Source: Nitrososphaerota archaeon
Lineage (GTDB): Archaea; Thermoproteota; Nitrososphaeria_A; Caldarchaeales; JAVZCJ01
Length of the DNA stretch: 64,000 nt
Reading direction: 5' to 3'
Assembly: GCA_038874475.1 (NCBI GenBank)
Contig: JAVZCJ010000005.1
Coordinates: forward strand, 52,609 to 116,608
The notes below the pieces were generated by a model. The model was given only the letters and a program-made list of their open reading frames with translations, was not told where the DNA came from and made no database searches. Position 1 is the stretch's first letter; the number at the start of each line of letters is the position of its first letter. Position numbers and translations under genes: made by a program. This document shows positions 28,350-36,485 of this stretch, in pieces.

Positions 28350-29258
28350 TCATTCAGGTTTGACAGCAAGAGGCTTAATAGCAACTCTAGTTACTAAAGC
28401 TATCATTATCATTATTATTAATGATGCTGCAGAAGCATAAGATAAATTACTATATTGAATAGAAAGCTTATAAATATAACATGAAATAGTTTCAGTCGCA
28501 GTTCCTGGACCACCAGCACCAGTCATTATAAATATTGTATCGAATACTTTAAAAGCTTCTAAACTACGAATTATTAATGCGACAATTATAAGTGGTTTAA
28601 TTAAAGGTAATCTTATACGTCTTAAAATTTGAGTTTCAGAAGCACCTAAAACTTTTGCTGCTTCAATAAGCCTTTCAGGAACAGCAACTAAGCCTGAATA
28701 TAAAATTAGAAACATAAGTGGCGTCCATTGCCATACATCAGCTAATATTACTGTAAGAAATGCAAGTAATGGATCTCTAAACCATGAAATAGTTGCTTCT
28801 CCAAAAATTGGTTTTAATAAAATTGAATTTATAGGTCCAAAATCTAAGAATAAAAGATGGAATGCTAATCCTACAGTAATCCATGGGACCATCATTGGAT
28901 ATAGTATGATTGAAGTAAAAATTTTTTTGCCTTTAAAATTTCCTAAGAATAGCAAAGCAATTCCTAATCCTAATAAAAATTCTATTGGAACAACAGTGAA
29001 TACGAAAATTATAGTACGCAATAAAGCCCAGAGAAATCTTTCATCTCCAATGACTTTTATGAAATTTGTAAGGCCTACTATGTCGCTTCTCCACCATTCT
29101 ATTCCCCTAGCTGGAATATAATTTGTAAAGCTAAGATATATTAAAATTGAGAATGGAATAATTAATACTAAATTTAAAATAAAACTACTAGGCATCATAA
29201 GAATTTTACCAAAATTTTTAGGTTGTCTTAACCAATCAATAATTTTTTTAAATACCAT
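28350..29258 (-). CDS. Sugar ABC transporter permease (MalF/UgpA type)
   Basis: 302 residues with six hydrophobic helices; the EAA loop is AAKVLGASETQILRRIRLPL. The N-terminus (NFGKILMMPSSFILNLVLI) carries the first helix after a short basic stretch. GTGAT lies before ATG 29258. Forms the channel with the MalG-type subunit. Confidence 0.92.
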   Translation of the reverse strand: MVFKKIIDWLRQPKNFGKILMMPSSFILNLVLIIPFSILIYLSFTNYIPARGIEWWRSDIVGLTNFIKVIGDERFLWALLRTIIFVFTVVPIEFLLGLGIALLFLGNFKGKKIFTSIILYPMMVPWITVGLAFHLLFLDFGPINSILLKPIFGEATISWFRDPLLAFLTVILADVWQWTPLMFLILYSGLVAVPERLIEAAKVLGASETQILRRIRLPLIKPLIIVALIIRSLEAFKVFDTIFIMTGAGGPGTATETISCYIYKLSIQYSNLSYASAASLIIMIMIALVTRVAIKPLAVKPE

Positions 29259-29271
29259 ATTAAATCACTTT

Positions 29272-29293
29272 TAAATAAAAAATAAAAAAAGGG
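29272..29293 (-). terminator. Oligo-T tract between binding-protein gene and permease genes
   Basis: On the minus strand the sequence after the binding-protein stop is CCC then T7, A, T6, A, T3. Such a tract would stop part of the transcripts, giving more binding protein than permease, as is usual for importers. Confidence 0.4.
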
Positions 29294-29312
29294 AAGTAAT
29301 AAGGTTTTTAAT

Positions 29313-30995
29313 TTATATGTAGCCCTTTTCTCTCCAAACTTCTTGAACATCTGTTGGATATAATTTTACAGTTTCTTTCCATGCTGCTAAAAGTTTATCT
29401 CTTCCAAGCCTATCTGTAATATCTTCCCAGGCAGCTGCAGTTTCATCAAGAGCATCTTTAGATTTCTTTGTTCCAGCACAAACTGCATTTATGTTTTTAT
29501 TGAGCACGTCTAAGAATGTATATGCTCCAGGAAGCATAAGGTCAGGGAATGAGTGAGCTATTGCTTCTTTGAATACATCTACGAAGTGTGAAGTATAAGC
29601 AAGATCCATAACTGCTCTTTCTTTTGATCCGGGTTCAAACCAGTTCGTTCTATATGCATCCATTATTCCCGGTATGGCAACAACTTGATATCCTACTTCT
29701 GGGCTTGTCCAATATTGTAAGAATAGATAACCTGCTTCAGGATATTTACTATAATTTGAAACTATTCCAACCCAATTAACAGGATTTACACATGCCTTAA
29801 TTAATTTTTTCGTTCCTTTGACTGTTACATAAGAACCTGGAGGCAAAGCTGCACCACTTTTACCTACTATTCTGGAACTTGCTGGGTCTTGTGCCCATTT
29901 TATTAAAGATGGCCAAGCCATTGCAAGTACCGCTTTTCCTTCAATATACCTTTGATACATACTAGCCCATGTTCCAGTTACAGCTTCAGGATGCATATAT
30001 GGCATAAGTCTAACCATTATATCAAGCGCTTCAACTCCTTCAGGTGTATTAACCATTGATTTCATATCCTTTGGGCTAAATAGAATTCCACCTTTAGAAG
30101 TAAATATTGTCCACCATGTAGTATAACCAGCAAATAATGGTTCTGCATAGAAGAATGCTCCATATAATCTTTCTCCATCTGGAGCTTTCAAATTTTTCTC
30201 ATAAAAGAATTTAGCTATATCTATAGCTTCTTCCCATGTATCTGGAACTTTTAAGTCATAGCCATATTTAGATTTAAATTCATCTTTATATGTAGGGTCT
30301 TCTAATAAATCTTTTCTATAAGTTAATGTATATACATCAGCATCAGCAAATAGTGCATATCTTTTACCTTTATATATTGTTGTATAGCTTCCAAGCGGTT
30401 CAATAGGAGCTACTTCTGGAGGACCTACAGGATCATACTTTGCATAATATTCATCTAAAGGTTTTGCAATACCAGATTCAACTAAATCACCCATCCATGT
30501 ACTAAATACTGTAGCTATATCATATTCTCCTGTTTTTGCTGTAGCTTCTGCCATAAGTTTTGTGAAAATATCTCCCTCTACACCTACTGTAACAAGGTCG
30601 ATTCCAATTCCAGTCTTCTCTTCCCATTCTTTAATAAATGGAACAAGCTGAGCTCTTGATCCTGCTGCATGTAATAATTTTAATCTTGTTCCTCTTGGAA
30701 TTGCTCCAGTTTCTACGAGGCGTCTTGCAGCAAAAACAGCTCTTTCAGAAACAGTTCCAGGAGTTGTAACTGGTGGAGCTGTAGTTACTGTTGTTACAGT
30801 TGGAACTGTAGTAACTATTGTTGTTGGAGGAGGAGCTGTAGTTACTACTGTTGTTGGAGCTGGAACTGTAGTAACAACTGTAGTAGGAGTAGGTGGTGGT
30901 CTTGTTAATTCAGAAACACCATAACCAATTGCTGCAGCAGCTGCTGCAACTACTGCACCTGCACCAACATATTTTATATATTTCCTTCTATCCAT
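29313..30995 (-). CDS. Sugar ABC transporter substrate-binding protein with Tat-like signal and Thr/Pro linker
   Basis: 560 residues from ATG 30995. This start is preferred because GGAGG (31001-31005) is five bases upstream; ATG 31010 would add five residues. The N-terminus MDRRKYIKYVGAG, followed by an Ala-rich hydrophobic stretch, looks like a twin-arginine export or membrane-anchor signal. A linker of about 60 residues rich in Thr, Pro and Val follows, often glycosylated in archaeal proteins. The rest is an SBP family 1 solute-binding domain (AAGSRAQLVPFIKEWEEKTG...). The sugar is unknown. Confidence 0.92.
   Translation of the reverse strand: MDRRKYIKYVGAGAVVAAAAAAIGYGVSELTRPPPTPTTVVTTVPAPTTVVTTAPPPTTIVTTVPTVTTVTTAPPVTTPGTVSERAVFAARRLVETGAIPRGTRLKLLHAAGSRAQLVPFIKEWEEKTGIGIDLVTVGVEGDIFTKLMAEATAKTGEYDIATVFSTWMGDLVESGIAKPLDEYYAKYDPVGPPEVAPIEPLGSYTTIYKGKRYALFADADVYTLTYRKDLLEDPTYKDEFKSKYGYDLKVPDTWEEAIDIAKFFYEKNLKAPDGERLYGAFFYAEPLFAGYTTWWTIFTSKGGILFSPKDMKSMVNTPEGVEALDIMVRLMPYMHPEAVTGTWASMYQRYIEGKAVLAMAWPSLIKWAQDPASSRIVGKSGAALPPGSYVTVKGTKKLIKACVNPVNWVGIVSNYSKYPEAGYLFLQYWTSPEVGYQVVAIPGIMDAYRTNWFEPGSKERAVMDLAYTSHFVDVFKEAIAHSFPDLMLPGAYTFLDVLNKNINAVCAGTKKSKDALDETAAAWEDITDRLGRDKLLAAWKETVKLYPTDVQEVWREKGYI
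30766..30910 (-). repeat. Degenerate tandem repeats encoding the Thr/Pro/Val linker
   Basis: Imperfect repeats of about 24-30 bases built around GTAGTTACTAC-like units in the binding-protein gene, encoding the TTVVTTVPAPTT-type linker residues ~23-75. Confidence 0.5.
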
Positions 30996-31068
30996 TTTTT
31001 CCTCCGACATTTTTCTTCGATTTTATTATATTTATAAATAGTATATAAGTTTTTCCTTTTTTTTATAT

Positions 31069-31806
31069 TTAAATGATTATTTTTTTGAATAATTTCAAAG
31101 CATTCTCATGCAAAATTTGTTGTAAAACCTTTTCTGAAAGATTTAATGATTTTATTTTACTTAATTCAACGGATATATTTTCAGGAGTATCCGAACCAAA
31201 TAAAACTTTATCTGGAACAGATTGAACCATTGGTAACAAATCTAGATTAGATGTCCAAGAAGTTTCTAAATATATATTTTCATATTTTTTTGCTAAAAGA
31301 AGAGCTTCTCCAGAATAAAAACCAAATCCTGCATGAGCTAATATTATTGGGACTTCTGGATATTCTTCAGCTCTAGGAACTACATTAGATGGTAATGCAA
31401 ATGGTATTCCTAAGCCGCTATGAACCATTAAAGGAACTTTAAACTTTTTTGCTGCAATCCATATTTTTTCAGCATCTTTTACTAAAGGATGAATTGCATG
31501 ACCTATTGTATGAACTTTTATGCCTACAAATCCGAGTTTAATATATTTTTCAACATTTTTCATATATAAATCTTCTTCTACATGTGGATTTAAACTAATA
31601 AGACCATATATCCTTTTAGGATATTTTCTTGAGAGTTTTTCTATCAAATCATGCGTTTCTATTGGATTTGGAGTGCCTGGAAAAGGCTGAACTATGGATA
31701 CTTGAATATTATTTTCATTCATTGCTTTTATTAAAGTTTCTTCTGAAACTTCAAGATCAAAAACTCTACAATATCCAATATGCGAATGGATATCAATTAT
31801 TTTCAT
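31069..31806 (-). CDS. Amidohydrolase family 2 (metal-dependent hydrolase/decarboxylase)
   Basis: 245 residues from ATG 31806 (MKIIDIHSH); GGGATG lies six bases upstream, and ATG 31815 would add three residues. Metal-binding motifs: HxH in IDIHSHIGY, His in GIKVHTIGHAIH, His in PLMVHSGLG, His in ILAHAGFG, and Asp in LFGSDTPENI. This is the TIM-barrel amidohydrolase 2 group (e.g. decarboxylases and lactone hydrolases). It sits next to the sugar transporter gene, 74 bases away, but its own promoter is shared with the divergent ferredoxin. Confidence 0.85.
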   Translation of the reverse strand: MKIIDIHSHIGYCRVFDLEVSEETLIKAMNENNIQVSIVQPFPGTPNPIETHDLIEKLSRKYPKRIYGLISLNPHVEEDLYMKNVEKYIKLGFVGIKVHTIGHAIHPLVKDAEKIWIAAKKFKVPLMVHSGLGIPFALPSNVVPRAEEYPEVPIILAHAGFGFYSGEALLLAKKYENIYLETSWTSNLDLLPMVQSVPDKVLFGSDTPENISVELSKIKSLNLSEKVLQQILHENALKLFKKIII

Positions 31807-31859
31807 ATCAATCATCCCATAAAAATATTATTATATGGAGTATAAAAAATTTACTTAAA

Positions 31860-31891
31860 AATAGAAAAATTTAAATATGATATTTTCTATT
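31860..31891. promoter_or_regulatory. Inverted repeat flanking the TATA box of the ferredoxin-AOR operon
   Basis: Arms AATAGAAAA (31860-31868) and TTTTCTATT (31883-31891) are exact reverse complements and enclose the TATA box TTTAAATA (31870-31877). A dimeric regulator bound here would block TBP access. It lies between divergent genes (amidohydrolase and ferredoxin). Confidence 0.45.
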
Positions 31892-31919
31892 ATAAAAAAT
31901 GTATGAAAAAGGTGTTATT

Positions 31920-32405
31920 ATGAGTTTCTCTAAAATTTCTTCAAAAATTTCAAGAGAAATAACTCCTCCAAAATTCATTATATCCATAGATAATGAGAAA
32001 TGTACTGGCTGTCGTAGTTGCGAACTTGCCTGCTCAATATCTCATGAAGGAATAAGTAGCCCAACTCTCTCAAGATTAAGTATCTTAAGAGATTTCATTT
32101 CTGGAGAAAATTCTATTGAAATTTGTAAACAATGCGAAGGTCCTGAATGTATGCTTGCTTGTCCTGTAGAAGATGCAATGTTTATAGATGAAAAAACTGG
32201 TGCTAGAATAATAAATGAAGAAAAATGTATTGCATGTGGTAATTGTGCTCGTGCATGTCCATTTAATGAAAATGATTCTATTATAAAATATAATCCAAAT
32301 AAAAATGTTTACATAAAATGCGATTTATGCTATCTTAGAAAAGATGGACCAGTATGCGTGCAAATATGTCCATATGGAGCATTAAGCTATGTAAGCCATA
32401 GGTGA
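31920..32405 (+). CDS. Four-cluster [4Fe-4S] polyferredoxin, electron partner of the AOR
   Basis: 161 residues. Four Cys groups are seen: CTGCRSCELAC, CKQCEGPECMLAC, CIACGNCARAC and CDLCYLRKDGPVCVQIC, giving 16 Cys for four [4Fe-4S] clusters as in DMSO-reductase-type iron-sulfur subunits. I prefer ATG 31920 with GGTG (31911-31914) five bases upstream; ATG 31899 would add seven residues and would fit a leaderless start, so both could be used. The AOR gene overlaps its stop. Comparable ferredoxin-AOR pairs are known in Pyrococcus (WOR5) and E. coli ydhYV. Confidence 0.92.
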   Translation: MSFSKISSKISREITPPKFIISIDNEKCTGCRSCELACSISHEGISSPTLSRLSILRDFISGENSIEICKQCEGPECMLACPVEDAMFIDEKTGARIINEEKCIACGNCARACPFNENDSIIKYNPNKNVYIKCDLCYLRKDGPVCVQICPYGALSYVSHR

Positions 32406-32410
32406 TTATA

Positions 32411-34366
32411 ATGATTGGTGGATGGGTAGGGAAGATTTTAAGAATAGATTTATCTTCACAAAAAATAAGTTATGAAGATACTATGAAGTATGCAAAAGAT
32501 TTTATTGGTGGACGTGGTATAGCAGCTAAAATAGCATGGGAAGAAATAAAATCACCTATAGATCCATTTAGTCCAGAAAACTTACTTATATTTATGACTG
32601 GACCATTAACTGGAACATTAGCACCTGCATCTGGAAGAACAATAGTATGTGGTATTGCTCCACAAGTATATCCAACACCATGGTTTACTCGTTCAAACAT
32701 GGGTGGACAATGGGGATCAGAATTAAAATATGCTGGTTTTGATGGAATAATTATTAAAGGTAAATCTGAAAAACCAGTATATCTATACATTCATGATAAT
32801 GAAATTGAAATAAATGATGCAAAAGACTTATGGGGATTAGATACATATTCAACTCAAAAAATGATTTTAAATAAACATGGAAAAGATGTAAAAGTAGCAT
32901 GTATAGGTCCTGCTGGAGAAAATTTAGTTCGTATATCTGTAATTTTAACCGAAACTGAAAGTGCTGCTGGTCAAGGTGGATTTGGAGCAGTTATGGGATC
33001 AAAAAACCTTAAAGCTATTGCTGTTAAGGGAAGTGGATATGTAAAAATTGCTGACCCAGAAGCTTTCTTAGAACTTTGTTTAGCAATAAAGAAAGAATTA
33101 ACTACAACTCAACATATTCCAATAAAACCTTCACTTGATCCTGAACAATCTATTCATGGACAAAGACTTCAAAATTGTAGTCATGGTTGCTATGTTCATT
33201 GTTGTCTTAATCATTTTTATAAATCTGTTCCAGGAATTGTTTCTCCTGGCATAAATACTGGGCAATTCCATTGTATTTCTCCATTATTTCCAGGAATTCC
33301 TAATACATACTATGATTGGAATCCTGGTTTTAGAGGAGGTTTTGAAGCGTCTGTTTTATCAAATAAATATGGAATTAATCAATGGGAACTTATCATAGGT
33401 ACTTTTGCATGGCTTAGAAAATTGAAACAAGAAGGTATTTTAACAAATATAGATGGAATTGAAATAGATTTAAATGATCCAAAATTTTGGTATGAAACAC
33501 TTAAGAAAATAGCTTATAGAGAAGGGAAAATTGGAAACGCATTAGCTGAAGGAGGACCTAGAGCAGCAGAAATTTTAAATATTGGAAAAGAATACATTCC
33601 ATTATTCTGGGCTGCTTATGGATATACTGGTCATTGGGATGGCAGAGGAGATAAAATAAATCCAATATTTTATCCAGTATGGATAGTATCTGCATTACAA
33701 TGGGCTACGGATACAAGGGACCCATTTAGTTCTTCACATGATTATGTTGCGGGTGTGAGCATGTGGTCCAAAGTTATAAAATGGGAAGATATATATAAAA
33801 TTTCTGAAAGAATTTATGGATCAAGAAAAGCAACAGATTTAGAAACCCCTTATGAATATAAAGCTCAACCTGCTATATGGCACCAACATCGTAGTGTTTT
33901 AAAAGATTCTCTTATATTATGTGATTGGGCTTTTCCAAGAATATTTAGCTTAGCTACAGAAGATCATTATGCTAGAATAGAAACATCTAAAGGAATTATA
34001 GAAGGACCATTGATTGAATATTATTTCTTTAAAACTGTTACTGGTTTAGATATGAGTAAAGAAGAATTAGATAAAATTACAGAAAGAATATTCAATTTAG
34101 AAAGAGCAATACAAATAAGAAATCATAATCGTTCAAGAAAAGATGATGAAGCTATTATTCCATACTTTGAGTATGAAGAATTTTTTGTAGGACCATTAGG
34201 AAAACGTGAAAAATTAAATAGAGAGAAATTCAAAAAATTATTAAGTGAATATTATGAATTAAGAGGATGGGATATAGAAACAGGCCGTCCAAAAAGTGAG
34301 AAATTAATTCAACTTGGTTTAAAAGACGTAGCACTAGAACTTAAGAAGCTAGATTTAATAAATTAA
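32411..34366 (+). CDS. AOR-family tungsten/molybdenum pterin oxidoreductase, divergent type
   Basis: 651 residues of the aldehyde ferredoxin oxidoreductase family: GGWVGKILRIDLSSQ, FIGGRGIAAKIAWEEI, the MTGPLTGTLAPASGRTIV loop and ARSIA-type region AGENLVRISVIL...GQGGFGAVMGSKNLKAIAVKG. The cluster-binding Cys differ from the classical CxxCxxxC: here C256, C260 and C264 in NCSHGCYVHCC, and a fourth candidate Cys near 504 (ILCDWAFPR). The region GPEYET of typical AORs is missing. ATG 32411 has AGGTGA upstream, overlapping the ferredoxin gene end. Likely substrate an aldehyde or other two-electron donor, not known. Confidence 0.88.
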   Translation: MIGGWVGKILRIDLSSQKISYEDTMKYAKDFIGGRGIAAKIAWEEIKSPIDPFSPENLLIFMTGPLTGTLAPASGRTIVCGIAPQVYPTPWFTRSNMGGQWGSELKYAGFDGIIIKGKSEKPVYLYIHDNEIEINDAKDLWGLDTYSTQKMILNKHGKDVKVACIGPAGENLVRISVILTETESAAGQGGFGAVMGSKNLKAIAVKGSGYVKIADPEAFLELCLAIKKELTTTQHIPIKPSLDPEQSIHGQRLQNCSHGCYVHCCLNHFYKSVPGIVSPGINTGQFHCISPLFPGIPNTYYDWNPGFRGGFEASVLSNKYGINQWELIIGTFAWLRKLKQEGILTNIDGIEIDLNDPKFWYETLKKIAYREGKIGNALAEGGPRAAEILNIGKEYIPLFWAAYGYTGHWDGRGDKINPIFYPVWIVSALQWATDTRDPFSSSHDYVAGVSMWSKVIKWEDIYKISERIYGSRKATDLETPYEYKAQPAIWHQHRSVLKDSLILCDWAFPRIFSLATEDHYARIETSKGIIEGPLIEYYFFKTVTGLDMSKEELDKITERIFNLERAIQIRNHNRSRKDDEAIIPYFEYEEFFVGPLGKREKLNREKFKKLLSEYYELRGWDIETGRPKSEKLIQLGLKDVALELKKLDLIN

Positions 34367-34369
34367 AAT

Positions 34370-34390
34370 CCTTTTTATTTTTTATTTTTT
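34370..34390 (+). terminator. Oligo-T terminator after the AOR gene
   Basis: T-runs (T5, T6, T6) separated by single A in the gap between convergent AOR and FAH genes, typical for archaeal termination. Confidence 0.45.
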
Positions 34391-35353
34391 AGCTAGTTTA
34401 ACATAATTTTTTAATACTCCAATTCCTTCTATCTCAGCTTCGATTATATCTCCATCTTTTAAACCATCTTCAGGACCTGCTGGAGGGCTTGCTGTCGACA
34501 CTATATCTCCTGGTTCTAAAGTCATCATTTCAGTTAAAAATTCAATTATTTCTGGAATTTTAAATATCATATAACGAGTATTAGATGCACATTCCATTAC
34601 TCCATTTCTCCTTCTAATTATTTTTAAATTATTAATATCCTTTAATTGATCTTTAGTAACTATCCATGGTCCTACTGGGGAAAAAGTATCAAATGCTTTT
34701 GATCTTTGCTGATACGAAAAATGTCCAATTTTCTTCATTTCAATATCGTGAGCTGTTATATCATTAAATATAGTATATCCAAAAATATATTTTTCAGCAT
34801 CTTTTTTTGAAACAAATCTTGCTTTTTTACCAATTATTAAAGCAAACTCAAACTCATGAAAAAGACAATTAGAAGAAGTTTCTGGTATTCTTCCTTGAGG
34901 GATGTATATTATATCTTCATGACCTATTAAAGTTGAAGGAGCTTTAAGGAAGAAATATGGCACTTCAGGTTTCTCATAGCCAAGCATTTTCCTATAATCC
35001 TCATAATTTAATCCTATACAAACAATTTTAGATGGATTCATTATTGGTGGTCTAAATTTAACTTCACTTAAATCATAGAAAATATGCTTTTTTATTTCAT
35101 TTTCTTTTAATTTTTCAATATATTTAATTAAATTATTTATTTCTCTATTAAATATTGCATATCTTTTTATAATACTTAGCATATCATTTGGCATTATAGC
35201 ATTAGCAATTTGCTTAGAATCTGAAACTTCTAATTCATTTTCTAGATAAAATGTGTATGCAGCATTAACATCCATTATTTTATTTTCATTAAATACGATT
35301 CCAACTTTTATTTCATTTAAATTATTTTTAGGTGAAAAAGTTGCTATCCTCAT
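34382..35353 (-). CDS. Fumarylacetoacetate hydrolase family protein
   Basis: 323 residues, with the C-terminal FAH domain after an N-terminal ~100-residue arm. Metal-binding residues in HEFEFALIIGKKA (Glu, Glu), the NDITAHDIEMK region, FSPVGPWIV, and PEIIEFLTEMMTLEPGDIVSTASPPAG all match. Members cleave or hydrate small 2-oxo or acyl-pyruvate acids (e.g. 2-keto-3-deoxy acids). The downstream genes are other dehydrogenase/synthase proteins on the same strand, 60 bases apart. Confidence 0.9.
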   Translation of the reverse strand: MRIATFSPKNNLNEIKVGIVFNENKIMDVNAAYTFYLENELEVSDSKQIANAIMPNDMLSIIKRYAIFNREINNLIKYIEKLKENEIKKHIFYDLSEVKFRPPIMNPSKIVCIGLNYEDYRKMLGYEKPEVPYFFLKAPSTLIGHEDIIYIPQGRIPETSSNCLFHEFEFALIIGKKARFVSKKDAEKYIFGYTIFNDITAHDIEMKKIGHFSYQQRSKAFDTFSPVGPWIVTKDQLKDINNLKIIRRRNGVMECASNTRYMIFKIPEIIEFLTEMMTLEPGDIVSTASPPAGPEDGLKDGDIIEAEIEGIGVLKNYVKLAKK

Positions 35354-35413
35354 TTTATATCAAAAATTATATAAAAAATTAATTTATAAAGATTTTGAAT
35401 AAATTTTTTAGCT

Positions 35414-36418
35414 TTATTCCTTGCTTATTTCTTTTATAATTGCCTCAGTGATTTCGTTTGTAGAAGAAGAACCACCTAAATCAGGTGTTAAGTTTTTTGA
35501 TTCGAAAAGAATTTTTTCAATTGCTTTTTCTATTTTTATTGCTTCATTTTTGTATCCAATATGTTTTAAGAGCATTGAAAGCGAAAGTATTGCAGCTATT
35601 GGATTAGCAACTCCTTTTCCAGCTATATCAAAAGCAACTCCATGAACAGGTTCAAATAATGCATATTTTTCTCCAATATTTGCACTTGCAGCTAATCCAA
35701 GACTGCCAGCAATACCTGCTGCCTCATCTGATAGAATATCCCCAAAAAGATTTGTTGTAACTATTACGTCAAACTTCTTAGGATTTAAAACAATATTGTA
35801 TGCTGCAGCATCTATAAGCATATCTTCAAATTCAATCGAAGGATAAAACTTAGAAATTTTCTTAAATGTTTCTAAGAATAATCCACATGTTTTCTTTAAT
35901 ATATTAGCTTTATGAACCGCAGTTATTTTTTTCCTCCTTTCTTTTATGGCATATTCAAAAGCAAACTTTGCTATTCTTTCACAAGCTTTTAAAGATATTA
36001 TTCTTAAAGCTATTGAATATTCATCTAAATCACATTCAAATCCTTTATATAAACCCTCTGTATTTTCTCTAATGATTATTAAATCTACATTTTCATGAAT
36101 TGATTTTATCCCTCTCCAAGATTTTATAGGTCTTACATTTGCATAAAGGTCTAATTCTTGTCTAAGAGTTACGGCTACGCTTTTATAACTTTCAGGTCCA
36201 AGAGGAGTATATGTTGGACCTTTTAAACAAATGCCTATTTCTTTAATAGCTTCAATTGTTTTTTTGTTTATAGGATGTCCTAAAGATTTTTGAACATTAT
36301 ATCCTGCTTCAAAAAATATTGGTTTAATATCTATATTAAGACTTTCTAAAACTCTTATTGCTGAAGATATTACTTCTGGGCCTATTCCATCTCCTGGAAT
36401 AACAGCTATTTCTTTCAT
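35414..36418 (-). CDS. Isopropylmalate/isocitrate/homoisocitrate dehydrogenase family protein
   Basis: 334 residues from ATG 36418 (MKEIAVIPGDGIGPEV); TTG 36427 would add three residues. The substrate helix reads SVAVTLRQELDLYANVRP, the metal- and substrate-binding ENTEGLY and the C-terminal GDILSDEAAGI (two Asp) and EPVHGVAFDIAGKGVANP are present. The cofactor is probably NAD (no typical NADP changes seen). Exact acid not decided: the region resembles AksF/LeuB enzymes. Next to the homocitrate synthase-like gene (67-base gap), so they likely work in one chain-extension pathway. Confidence 0.87.
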   Translation of the reverse strand: MKEIAVIPGDGIGPEVISSAIRVLESLNIDIKPIFFEAGYNVQKSLGHPINKKTIEAIKEIGICLKGPTYTPLGPESYKSVAVTLRQELDLYANVRPIKSWRGIKSIHENVDLIIIRENTEGLYKGFECDLDEYSIALRIISLKACERIAKFAFEYAIKERRKKITAVHKANILKKTCGLFLETFKKISKFYPSIEFEDMLIDAAAYNIVLNPKKFDVIVTTNLFGDILSDEAAGIAGSLGLAASANIGEKYALFEPVHGVAFDIAGKGVANPIAAILSLSMLLKHIGYKNEAIKIEKAIEKILFESKNLTPDLGGSSSTNEITEAIIKEISKE

Positions 36419-36485
36419 ACTTCTCAAAATAATTTAATTAAAAAAGATATTAATAAACATACTTAAAAAATGCATAATATTTACT

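Noticed and set aside
32470..32790. Minus-strand 106-residue frame within the AOR gene
   Set aside because: Shadow of the AOR coding strand with no Shine-Dalgarno site or domain.
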